DNA from: Actinomycetota bacterium
Lineage (GTDB): Bacteria > Actinomycetota > Actinomycetes > JACCUZ01
NCBI GenBank assembly: GCA_030841195.1
Contig: JAVEDA010000367.1
Span: 1-22,942, forward strand
Direction: 5' to 3'
Length of the DNA stretch: 22,942 nt
Shown here: piece after piece, positions 1 through 6,349 of the stretch
Layout of the letters: each line of letters begins with the position of its first letter
Numbering within the stretch: position 1 is the first letter of the stretch
Notes under the pieces: model-generated
The model's database searches: none
What the model was told of the DNA's origin: nothing
What the model saw: only the letters and a program-made list of their open reading frames with translations
Program-made: the position numbers and the translations under genes

Positions 1-12
1 TGCGACACGCCG

Positions 13-1261
13 GGGTGGATTCACGTGGTCGTTGCAACGGGTGGGTTGGCCAGGAGTTCGGCCATGGCTTCGGCTGGAGTCTTCCACTCGAGGGTTTTGC
101 GTGGGCGGCCGTTGAGCGCGTCGGCGATCTCGGTGAGCTCGGTGGCGTCGTGGACGCCGAGGTCGGTGCCCTTGGGCAGGTACTGGCGCAGTAGCCCGTT
201 GGTGTTCTCGTTGCTGGCGCGCTGCCAGGGGCTGGCGGGGTCGCAGAAGTAGATGTCCAGCCCGGTCGCGACGGTGATCTCGCCGTGGCGGGCCAGCTCG
301 GTGCCTTGGTCCCAGGTCAGGCTGCGGCGCAGCGCCGCGGGCAGGGTGGTGATCGTGGTGGTCATCGCGTCGCGGACGGCTTCGGCGCCGTGGCGCTCGG
401 GCAGGTGCAGCAGCATCACGAACCGGGTGGAGCGCTCGACCAGGGTGCCGACCGCCGAGGCGTTGTTCTTGCCGAGGATCAGGTCGCCTTCCCAGTGCCC
501 GGGCACCGCCCGGTCGGCGACCTCGGCCGGCCGGGCGGAGATCATCAGCTCGGGCGGGATCTGGCGCCCGCGGCGGGCATCCGATCGGGCCCTGGGCTTG
601 CGGATCGCGCGGCCGGTGCGCAGACAGGCGGTCAGCTCGCGGCGCAGCGCGCCGCGGCCCTGCACGTAGAGGGACTGGTAGATCGTCTCGTGGCTGACCC
701 GCATGGACTCATCGTCGGGGAAGTCCACTCGCAGCCGGCGGGCGATCTGTTCGGGGCTCCAGCGCTGCCGGCAGGTCAGCTTGTCCTGCACGTAGTCCCG
801 CAGCGCCTGGTTGGCGGCCAGCTTCGCTTGCTTCGGGCGCCGGGCCCGCGCCTCGGTCTGGGCCTGCGCCGAGGACGCCCGATAGCCGTGCGGGCGGGCC
901 CGCTGACAGTTGCGCGCCAGCTCCCGCCCGATCGTCGCGCGGTGCCGACCCAGCCGACGTCCGATCTCGGCCGCCGTGACCTTCTGGGCATGCAAGATCG
1001 CGATCTCCTCCCGCTCGACCAGCGTCAGGAACCGCGCCGTGGGCTGCCGAAGATCCATCGGGGGCATGCCGCCAGCCTGGGCGAACCACCGATGGACGGT
1101 CATCGCCGACACACCGACCAACACACCGGCGGCTTCGGTGGCCACTCCCTCTCGAACAAGCCGCCAGAACCGACGCTGCACCTCACGCGAAACAGGCGGA
1201 CGACCGACCACTTTCAACACCTCAACGAGTTAGGTGTTGCAACCACCCCCTGAACCCAAGC
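13..1261 (-). mobile_element. IS30-family insertion sequence, complete
   Basis: The element carries one transposase gene between imperfect terminal inverted repeats at 13-38 and 1236-1261, which match at 20 of 26 positions when the right end is reverse-complemented. Both repeats contain TTCA near the tip and end inward with GTTGCAAC. From memory this resembles the tip of IS30 itself (GATTCA...GGTC...GCAAC). With these ends the flanks carry a 2-bp CG duplication (11-12 and 1262-1263), as is usual for the family. Removing the element restores a perfect 20-bp palindrome, gcgacacgccggcgtgtcgc. One base of uncertainty remains at each end: ends at 14 and 1260 would give a 4-bp CCGG duplication and the same restored target. 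The length of about 1.25 kb is normal. The element appears intact and therefore possibly active. Confidence 0.85.
21..1220 (-). CDS. IS30 family transposase
   Basis: This is a 399-aa DDE transposase that would cut and join the ends of the surrounding element. An N-terminal helix-turn-helix region (about residues 10-48, ending TVHRWF) and a second one (about 66-105, with EIGRRLGRHRATIGREL) fit the double HTH of the family. The catalytic triad is visible: D246 in GHWEGDLI, D304 in TWDQGTEL and E338 in ASNENTNG. The last two are separated by 33 residues, the classic DD(33)E spacing. The length is close to the usual 380-400 aa. Translation starts at GTG 1218-1220, and the stop codon at 21-23 lies inside the left terminal repeat, a compact layout common in IS elements. 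No frameshift or internal stop is present. Confidence 0.95.
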   Translation of the reverse strand: MLKVVGRPPVSREVQRRFWRLVREGVATEAAGVLVGVSAMTVHRWFAQAGGMPPMDLRQPTARFLTLVEREEIAILHAQKVTAAEIGRRLGRHRATIGRELARNCQRARPHGYRASSAQAQTEARARRPKQAKLAANQALRDYVQDKLTCRQRWSPEQIARRLRVDFPDDESMRVSHETIYQSLYVQGRGALRRELTACLRTGRAIRKPRARSDARRGRQIPPELMISARPAEVADRAVPGHWEGDLILGKNNASAVGTLVERSTRFVMLLHLPERHGAEAVRDAMTTTITTLPAALRRSLTWDQGTELARHGEITVATGLDIYFCDPASPWQRASNENTNGLLRQYLPKGTDLGVHDATELTEIADALNGRPRKTLEWKTPAEAMAELLANPPVATTT

Positions 1262-1282
1262 CGGCGTGTCGCCCCACAACGT

Positions 1283-1300
1283 CGCAAACGGGGGCTTGCG
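1283..1300 (-). terminator. weak hairpin just after hisF, possible terminator
   Basis: CGCAA (1283-1287) and TTGCG (1296-1300) can pair over an 8-nt GC-rich loop, 3 bp beyond the hisF stop codon. There is no T-tract. The next structure downstream was the 20-bp palindrome now split by the IS element, which could also have ended his transcription. The sequence shows the arms; the function is a guess. Confidence 0.25.
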
Positions 1301-1303
1301 GGG

Positions 1304-2074
1304 TCAGCGGACGGTGACGCCGGCGGTGCGCAGCGCGTCCTTCACGTCACCGATCCGCAGCCGGCCGAAGTGGAAGACGCTGGCCGCCAGCACGGCATCG
1401 GCGCCCGCGGCGACAGCGGGTGCGAAGTCCTCGACCGTGCCCGCTCCGCCCGACGCCACGATCGGTACGTCGACGGCCGCTCGGACCGCTGCGACCAGCT
1501 CGAGATCGAACCCGGCGCCCGTTCCGTCGGCGTCCATCGAGTTGAGCAGGATCTCCCCCGCACCGCGCCGGGCACCCTCGGCCGCCCACGCCACAGCGTC
1601 GAGGCCAGCCGCGCGGCGGCCACCGTGCGTCGTCACCTCGAAGCCGCTGGGCTGGTCCACCGCACGTCGAGCGTCGACCGACAGCACCAGCACCTGGGAG
1701 CCGAACCGCGTGGCGATGTCGGTCACCACGTCGGGTCGCTCGATCGCGCCGGTGTTGATGCCGACCTTGTCCGCGCCGCAGCGCAGCAACCGGTCCACGT
1801 CCTCGACCGTGCGCACTCCCCCTCCGACCGTCAGCGGGATGAACACCTGCTCCGCCGTCCGGCGCACGACGTCGTAGGTCGTCTCCCGGCCCTGCGCGGA
1901 CGCGCTCACGCCGAGGAACGTCAGCTCGTCGGCACCCTCGGCGTCGTAGACCGTCGCCATCTCCACCGGGTCGCCGGCGTCCCGCAGACCGGTGAAGTTG
2001 ACCCCCTTCACGACCCGGCCGGCGTCGACGTCCAGGAACGGGATGACTCGGACCGCGAGACCGGTCGAGGTCAC
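1304..2074 (-). CDS. hisF: imidazole glycerol phosphate synthase, cyclase subunit HisF
   Basis: This 256-aa (beta/alpha)8 barrel subunit uses ammonia from HisH to convert PRFAR to imidazole glycerol phosphate and AICAR in cytoplasmic histidine synthesis. Both catalytic aspartates are present: D15 in PFLDVDAGRVVKG and D134 in LSVDARRA, equivalent to D11 and D130 of other HisF proteins. The phosphate-binding TVGGGVRT and ASGGAGT loops are also visible. The GTG start at 2072-2074 overlaps the stop of the upstream RidA gene (GTGA). The frame stays open much further upstream, but only this start gives the family N-terminus. In many actinobacteria hisI follows hisF; here the IS30 element begins about 40 bp beyond the stop, so any downstream his gene would lie behind the insertion. 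Confidence 0.97.
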   Translation of the reverse strand: MTSTGLAVRVIPFLDVDAGRVVKGVNFTGLRDAGDPVEMATVYDAEGADELTFLGVSASAQGRETTYDVVRRTAEQVFIPLTVGGGVRTVEDVDRLLRCGADKVGINTGAIERPDVVTDIATRFGSQVLVLSVDARRAVDQPSGFEVTTHGGRRAAGLDAVAWAAEGARRGAGEILLNSMDADGTGAGFDLELVAAVRAAVDVPIVASGGAGTVEDFAPAVAAGADAVLAASVFHFGRLRIGDVKDALRTAGVTVR

Positions 2075-2469
2075 CAGCCGGACCCGGGCTTGTAGGCCAC
2101 CGCCTCCACCTCGACCATCATCCGCGGGTCGATCAGCGCGGACACCTCCACCATCGAGGTCGCGGGCATGATCTCGCCGAACGCCTCGCCGTGCGCCCGG
2201 CCGTACTCCTGCCAGCGGGAGATGTCGGTGACGAACATCCTGGTGCGTACGACGTCCTCGAGCGAGGAGTCGAGCTGGCCCAGCGCCCAGGCGATGTTGC
2301 GGATCGCCTGCACCGTCTGCTGGTAGGGGTCGCCCACGTGCACGACCTCGCCGTCGACGATCGACGTGCAGCCGGTCACCCAGATGTTGTCGCCGGCCGC
2401 GACCGCTCTCGAGTACCCGACCACCGACTCCCAGGGCGCCCCGCTGGAGACCTTGCGGCGGGCGGTCAT
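2071..2469 (-). CDS. RidA family protein (YjgF/YER057c/UK114)
   Basis: This 132-aa protein belongs to the Rid/YjgF superfamily, small trimeric proteins of which RidA itself hydrolyses reactive enamine/imine intermediates such as 2-aminoacrylate. Family features are GDNIWVTGCTSI near residues 25-36, a central VRTRMFVTDIS block, and a C-terminal MVEVSALIDPRMMVEVEAVAYK. The arginine in VRTRMFVTD sits where the substrate carboxylate-binding arginine is expected, but I cannot tell RidA from the Rid1-7 subfamilies by eye. The ATG at 2467-2469 overlaps the priA stop (ATGA) and the gene's stop overlaps the hisF start (GTGA), so it is locked into the operon. A housekeeping role guarding PLP enzymes such as HisC is an inference. 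Confidence 0.9.
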   Translation of the reverse strand: MTARRKVSSGAPWESVVGYSRAVAAGDNIWVTGCTSIVDGEVVHVGDPYQQTVQAIRNIAWALGQLDSSLEDVVRTRMFVTDISRWQEYGRAHGEAFGEIMPATSMVEVSALIDPRMMVEVEAVAYKPGSGW

Positions 2470-3206
2470 GCCGACACCTCCGCCAGCGCGTCCTGCAGGG
2501 TGAACGCCCCGGCGTACAACGCCTTGCCGACGATCGCCCCCTCGACACCGACCGGCACCAGGGTCGCGATGGCCTGCAGGTCGGCCAGCGACGACACGCC
2601 GCCGCTGGCGACCACCGGCCGGTCCGTGGCAGCGCACACGTCACGCAGCAGATCGAGGTTGGGACCCGTCATGGTGCCGTCCCGGCCGACGTCGGTGACC
2701 ACGTAGCGGGCGCACCCGTCGCGGTCCAGCCGGGCGAGCACCTCGAAGAGCTCGCCGCCCTCCTGGGTCCAGCCGCGCGCGGCCAGCGTGGTGCCGCGCA
2801 CGTCCAGGCCGACGGCTACCCGGTCGCCGAACCGGGCGATCGCCGACGCGCACCAGTCCGGGTCCTCCAGCGCGGCGGTGCCGATGTTCACCCGGGCGCA
2901 GCCGGTGGCCAGCGCCGCCTCCAGCGACGCGTCGTCCCGGATGCCGCCGGACATCTCGACGGCGACGTCGAGCTTGCCGACCACCTGGGCGAGCAGCTCG
3001 CGGTTCTCGCCGCGTCCGAAGGCGGCGTCGAGGTCGACGAGGTGCACCCATTCGGCACCGGCGTCCTGCCAGGCGAGGGCCGCGGCCAGCGGCTCGCCGT
3101 AGGACGTCTCGCTGCCGGCGGCGCCCTGCACGAGGCGCACCGCCTGGCCGCCGGCGACGTCGACGGCAGGTAGGAGCACCAGGCGGTCGGTGGTCGTGCT
3201 GGTCAC
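2466..3206 (-). CDS. priA: bifunctional HisA/TrpF phosphoribosyl isomerase PriA
   Basis: This 246-aa (beta/alpha)8 isomerase is called PriA rather than plain HisA. Actinobacterial PriA enzymes isomerise both ProFAR (histidine pathway) and phosphoribosyl anthranilate (tryptophan pathway). The general base D16 (LLPAVDVAGG) and general acid D172 (YVVTDVGRDGTMTGPN) are present. R24 and the ARGW segment (R144, W146) match residues known to adjust the active site for the two substrates in mycobacterial PriA. GTG 3204-3206 overlaps the stop of the upstream membrane-protein gene (GTGA). A separate trpF is not in the window, which fits dual function but does not prove it. Reading the frame upstream to 3290 would add a non-conserved, arginine-rich N-terminus. 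Confidence 0.95.
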   Translation of the reverse strand: MTSTTTDRLVLLPAVDVAGGQAVRLVQGAAGSETSYGEPLAAALAWQDAGAEWVHLVDLDAAFGRGENRELLAQVVGKLDVAVEMSGGIRDDASLEAALATGCARVNIGTAALEDPDWCASAIARFGDRVAVGLDVRGTTLAARGWTQEGGELFEVLARLDRDGCARYVVTDVGRDGTMTGPNLDLLRDVCAATDRPVVASGGVSSLADLQAIATLVPVGVEGAIVGKALYAGAFTLQDALAEVSA

Positions 3207-3547
3207 GGGCGGGACCTCCGGTCGAGGGTGAGGGTGACGAGGACGGGGATTGCAGCAAGCCCCAGGATCGCGCCTGCGGCGCGCACCCACGGGTCCGGCC
3301 AGAGCAGCCAGACGATCGACTCGACGGCCAGGAAGAGCAGGACGATCAGGGAGTTCTGGGCGCGGCGCCGGCGGGCGAGCAGGCCCTGCTGGCCGCGGTA
3401 TCGGGTACGCCGGGGAACGCGGCCCCGCAGCGCGGCGGCGGACTGGCGGCGGCGAGCGGCGCGGGACGCCTTGCGCTCGCGGACCGCATGATCGCGGGCC
3501 GCTGCCCGCTCGCGCTCCTCCCGCCGCCGGGCTCGTTCCCGGCTCAC
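3203..3547 (-). CDS. small membrane protein of the his operon, unknown function
   Basis: This 114-aa protein is of no family I recognise. Residues 1-65 are very rich in Arg and Glu (SRERARRREERERAAARD and onward), likely a helical, highly charged cytoplasmic segment. Two hydrophobic stretches follow (about 71-85, LIVLLFLAVESIVWLL, and 92-107, AAGAILGLAAIPVLVTLTL), joined by a short WPDPWVR turn, consistent with a two-helix hairpin in the membrane. The GTG start at 3545-3547 overlaps the hisH stop and its own stop overlaps priA, both as GTGA. Coupling on both sides argues that it is real and translated at operon levels. A membrane protein among soluble histidine enzymes is odd; its role is unknown. 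Confidence 0.75.
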   Translation of the reverse strand: MSRERARRREERERAAARDHAVRERKASRAARRRQSAAALRGRVPRRTRYRGQQGLLARRRRAQNSLIVLLFLAVESIVWLLWPDPWVRAAGAILGLAAIPVLVTLTLDRRSRP

Positions 3548-4176
3548 AAGGAGGTCACCCAGGTGCGCAGCAGCTCGGCGCCCGCGTCGCCGGACTTCTC
3601 CGGGTGGAACTGGGTCGCGGACAGCGGGCCGTTCTCCACGGCGGCCACGAACGGCTCGCCGTGCTCGGCCCAGGTGACCAGGGCGGCAGCCGTCGGCTCC
3701 GATGGCGGCGGCTGCCACCGGCGTACGGCATAGGAGTGCACGAAGTAGAACCGCTCCCCCGTCAGCCCGGCGAACAGGCGGCTGCCCTCGGGAGAGGTCA
3801 CGGTGTTCCAGCCCATGTGCGGGAGGACGTCGGCGGCCAGCCGCTCGACGGTGCCCGGCCACTCGCCGCAGCCGTCGGTGACCACGCCGTGCTCGTCGCC
3901 GGAGTCGAACAGCACCTGCATGCCCACGCAGATGCCCAGCACCGGGCGGCCACCGGCCAGCCTGCGGCCGACGAGCTCGGGACCCCGGACCTGGCGCATC
4001 CCGGCCATGCAGGCCGCGAACGCGCCGACCCCGGGTACGACCAGCCCGTCGGCCTGCAGGGCGTCGTCGTAGCAGGCCGTGACCGTGACCGTCGCCCCGG
4101 CGCGGGCGAGAGCCCGCTCGGCCGAGCGAAGGTTGCCGGACCCGTGGTCGAGGACGACGACAGTCGGGCTGGTCAC
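3544..4176 (-). CDS. hisH: imidazole glycerol phosphate synthase, glutaminase subunit HisH
   Basis: This 210-aa class I glutamine amidotransferase supplies ammonia to HisF. The nucleophile C83 lies in LGICVGMQVLF, and the rest of the triad, H191 and E193, lies in TQFHPEKSG. The N-terminal VVVLDHGSGNLRSAERAL and the oxyanion region VVPGVGAF match the family. I chose GTG 4174-4176, preceded by a GGGGG Shine-Dalgarno-like run, because it gives the expected N-terminus. An in-frame start at 4224 would add a non-conserved extension overlapping the upstream gene. The upstream gene ends at 4187, leaving 10 bp between the two. The stop overlaps the next start (GTGA). Confidence 0.97.
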   Translation of the reverse strand: MTSPTVVVLDHGSGNLRSAERALARAGATVTVTACYDDALQADGLVVPGVGAFAACMAGMRQVRGPELVGRRLAGGRPVLGICVGMQVLFDSGDEHGVVTDGCGEWPGTVERLAADVLPHMGWNTVTSPEGSRLFAGLTGERFYFVHSYAVRRWQPPPSEPTAAALVTWAEHGEPFVAAVENGPLSATQFHPEKSGDAGAELLRTWVTSL

Positions 4177-4186
4177 GCCCCCGAGG

Positions 4187-4804
4187 TTACTTCGCGCGCC
4201 GCCGACGGAGCCGGAGCGTCCCACGGTGGCGAGCCAGCCAGCCGTGCCGGTGCAGCCGCTCGACGCCCGGCAGGTGCAGGCGCTCGTCGGCCAGGTCGTC
4301 GGCGGTCGCGCCGAGGCCGACGGTGGTCAGCCCGAGAGCCCGGCAGAGGTCGCCGAGCCGGTCCTCCGGCGTGCCGCTGACGTCCTCGAGCAGCAGCTCG
4401 AGCAGCTCGGCCCGCTCAGGCACCCCGATCCGGGCGCAGAAGCCGACCGCGTGCGGCTCGGCCCTGGACGCGGCCTGGTGGCCCGACTCCTCGCCGCGCC
4501 AGCCGACGAAGGCGCTCTCCTCCCGCCGGGAGACGAGCTGGGCGACCCCGAGGCCGTGCCGGACGCTGAGCAGCAGCACCTGGCGCACGCCGCGGTCGGT
4601 CAGCCCACGGCCGAGGCCGACCAGGTCGTAGGGGTCGAGCTGGTCCGAGTCCTCGGAGCGCTCGGGCAGCACCAGCACCCAGCCGGCGCCGGCGGGGGCG
4701 AGCCAGGCCTTGCGGCCGAGCCGGACGACGGCAGCCCGCACGTCCGGGACGGTTCCGCGCGCCAGGACCGACGCGGTCGTGACGGCACCGGCACGGGTCT
4801 GCAT
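4187..4804 (-). CDS. hypothetical protein in the his operon
   Basis: This 205-aa protein is not one I recognise. It has no signal peptide or membrane segment and should be cytoplasmic. The N-terminal half has alternating hydrophobic strands (AAVVRLGRKAWLAP, GWVLVLPER, VRQVLLLSVRHGLGVAQLVSRR), suggesting a beta-rich domain. The region after residue 120 (ERAELLELLLEDVSGTPEDRLGDLCRALGL) looks helical, and the C-terminus is strongly basic (ARHRGTLRLRRRRAK). The ATG at 4802-4804 is preceded by GGTGGCGGG. It lies 10 bp upstream of hisH on the same strand, so it is probably co-transcribed with the histidine genes. The 3' part of the frame shows the codon pattern of a real GC-rich gene. No function is proposed. 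Confidence 0.75.
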   Translation of the reverse strand: MQTRAGAVTTASVLARGTVPDVRAAVVRLGRKAWLAPAGAGWVLVLPERSEDSDQLDPYDLVGLGRGLTDRGVRQVLLLSVRHGLGVAQLVSRREESAFVGWRGEESGHQAASRAEPHAVGFCARIGVPERAELLELLLEDVSGTPEDRLGDLCRALGLTTVGLGATADDLADERLHLPGVERLHRHGWLARHRGTLRLRRRRAK

Positions 4805-4958
4805 CCCGCCACCCTGGTCGACGTCAGGGCCCAGCGGGAGACGAGGAGTCCCGAAATGGCCGCCCGGCCACCCGAGATCGTCCGTTCGCCCGACCTCGTC
4901 GACCGGACGGCGGGTGGCGGCGGTGCAGGCACCGGTGCAGGTGCATCAGCGACGTGCG
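4805..4958. other. 154-bp gap inside the his operon with a short tandem/palindromic motif
   Basis: No gene is supported here on either strand. The stretch 4922-4945 consists of two copies of a 12-bp unit beginning GGTGCAGG, centred on the 10-bp palindrome GCACCGGTGC. On the minus strand it lies just after the stop of the spermidine-synthase-like gene. It could form a small hairpin, but there is no T-tract. A promoter for the 205-aa gene is not evident. It is the largest break in an otherwise tightly packed operon. Confidence 0.4.
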
Positions 4959-5588
4959 TCAGCGCCGGCCGAAGACCTCGCGCGGTGGCTCCGGTGAGTC
5001 CACCGCGGTCGCGTCGGTGACGACCGCCGCACCGGCCGCCCAGCGGGCCAGGTCGGCGCCGGCCACCACCCGGGCCGGCACCGGGTCGCCGGCGCAGCGC
5101 CGGGCCAGGGCGGCGGCGGGCAACGGCACCCCCGCGGCCACCAGCACCAGGTTGCCGAACCGCCGGCCGCGCCAGACCGCGGGCTCCGCCGCAGCAGCAA
5201 CGTGCGCGAACACCGAGGCCGCGGTCGCCACCTGCCCGCGAGCGAACGCGAGTCCCGGCCCGTCACCCACGTTGGCGGCCAGGCAGCCGCCGGGAGCCAG
5301 CACCCGGGCCACCTCGGCGAACAGCTCGGCCGAGGTGAGGTGCGCGGGCGTCCGGGCGCCGGCGAAGACGTCCAGCACCACCCTGTCGGCGTTTGCGTCC
5401 TGCAGCCGGGCCAGCGCCTCGCGGGCGTCGGCGACCTGCACGGGCACCTTCACCCCGCGGGCCAGCGGCAGCGTCGTGCGCACGGCGGCGGCCACCTCGT
5501 CCGACACCTCCACGGCCCGCTGGCGCGAGCCTGGCCGCGTCGCGCCGACGTACCGGGCGAGGGTCAGTGCGCCGGCCCCGAGGTGCAC
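4959..5588 (-). CDS. spermidine synthase-like methyltransferase-fold protein, start unclear
   Basis: From the first canonical in-frame start (GTG 5586-5588) this gives 209 aa. The Rossmann fold of the spermidine synthase family is visible: VHLGAGALTLARYV (cofactor loop), RAVEVSDEV, a VADAREAL nucleoside-binding motif, and VVLDVFAGARTPAHLTSAEL where polyamine synthases carry their catalytic aspartate. The classical DPxGPA-type substrate motif is absent, so the amine substrate is uncertain. The same frame remains open and family-like upstream, reading DRPSGWLLSVDGTPQSHVDL and then LSFEYVRRLGHVVDLAADAG, back to the hisB stop at 5762. No ATG, GTG or TTG lies in that extension. The true protein is thus probably about 265 aa, with a rare start codon, a frameshift from hisB, or a sequence error. 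It lies directly behind hisB. Confidence 0.8.
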   Translation of the reverse strand: MHLGAGALTLARYVGATRPGSRQRAVEVSDEVAAAVRTTLPLARGVKVPVQVADAREALARLQDANADRVVLDVFAGARTPAHLTSAELFAEVARVLAPGGCLAANVGDGPGLAFARGQVATAASVFAHVAAAAEPAVWRGRRFGNLVLVAAGVPLPAAALARRCAGDPVPARVVAGADLARWAAGAAVVTDATAVDSPEPPREVFGRR

Positions 5589-5761
5589 GACCCGCAGCGG
5601 CGCGCCCGCATCGGCGGCGAGGTCGACGACGTGGCCGAGCCGGCGGACGTACTCGAACGAGAGGTACGTCGGGTCGGCCAGGTCGACGTGCGACTGCGGT
5701 GTGCCGTCGACCGACAGCAGCCAGCCCGAGGGGCGGTCGCCGTCGGGCTCGACCGAGACGG

Positions 5762-6349
5762 CTACAGCGAGCCCTTGGTCGACGGGACGCCGGTGACCCG
5801 GGCATCCAGCGCCACGGCGTCGCGCAGCGCCCGGGCGACGGCCTTGAACTGCGCCTCCACGACGTGGTGTGCGTTGCGCCCGGCGAGCACCCGGACGTGC
5901 AGGCAGACCTGCGCGCTCGCCGTGAACGACTCCCAGATGTGCCGGGTCAAGGTCGTGTCGTAGGTGCCGATCAGCTCGACCACCTCGGGCTCGGTGTGCA
6001 CGACGTAGGGCCGGCCGGAGAGGTCGACGGCGGCCTGCACCAGGGTCTCGTCGAGCGGGACCAGCGCGTCGCCGAACCGGCGGATGCCGGCCTTGTCGCC
6101 GAGTGCCTCGCGCAGCGCCTGGCCGACGGCGATCGCGGTGTCCTCGACGGTGTGGTGCGGGTCGACCTCGAGGTCGCCGCGGGTGCGCACGGTCAGGTCG
6201 AAGCCGCCGTGCTTGCCGAGCTGGGCGAGCATGTGGTCGAAGAACGGCACACCGGTGTCGATGTCGGTGCTGCCGTCGCCGTCGAGCTCGAGCTCGACCA
6301 GGACCTGCGACTCCTTGGTCGTGCGCTCGACCTTCGCGAACCTGCTCAC
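5762..6349 (-). CDS. hisB: imidazoleglycerol-phosphate dehydratase HisB
   Basis: This 195-aa monofunctional enzyme dehydrates imidazole glycerol phosphate to imidazole acetol phosphate. The two metal-binding repeats are intact: HHTVED (H65, H66, E69) and HHVVE (H161, H162, E165). PFFDHML near residue 36 and RRFGDALVPLDE are also present. The GTG start at 6347-6349 overlaps the hisC stop (GTGA) and gives the family N-terminus SRFAKVERTTKE; the frame's upstream extension is a shadow inside hisC. The 195-200 aa length is normal for a stand-alone HisB without the phosphatase domain found in enteric bacteria. It stops with TAG, unlike the TGA used by most neighbours. Confidence 0.97.
   Translation of the reverse strand: MSRFAKVERTTKESQVLVELELDGDGSTDIDTGVPFFDHMLAQLGKHGGFDLTVRTRGDLEVDPHHTVEDTAIAVGQALREALGDKAGIRRFGDALVPLDETLVQAAVDLSGRPYVVHTEPEVVELIGTYDTTLTRHIWESFTASAQVCLHVRVLAGRNAHHVVEAQFKAVARALRDAVALDARVTGVPSTKGSL

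Noticed and set aside
285..1253. Long plus-strand frame of 322 aa through the IS30 element
   Set aside because: It is the antisense shadow of the transposase. The transposase has the full DDE triad and its terminal repeats, while the plus-strand product is a low-complexity Gly/Ala/Arg translation of GC-rich DNA.
2467..2637. N-terminal extension of the RidA gene to 2637
   Set aside because: The added 56 residues are Gly/Arg-rich shadow sequence inside priA. The ATG overlapping the priA stop gives the normal family length.
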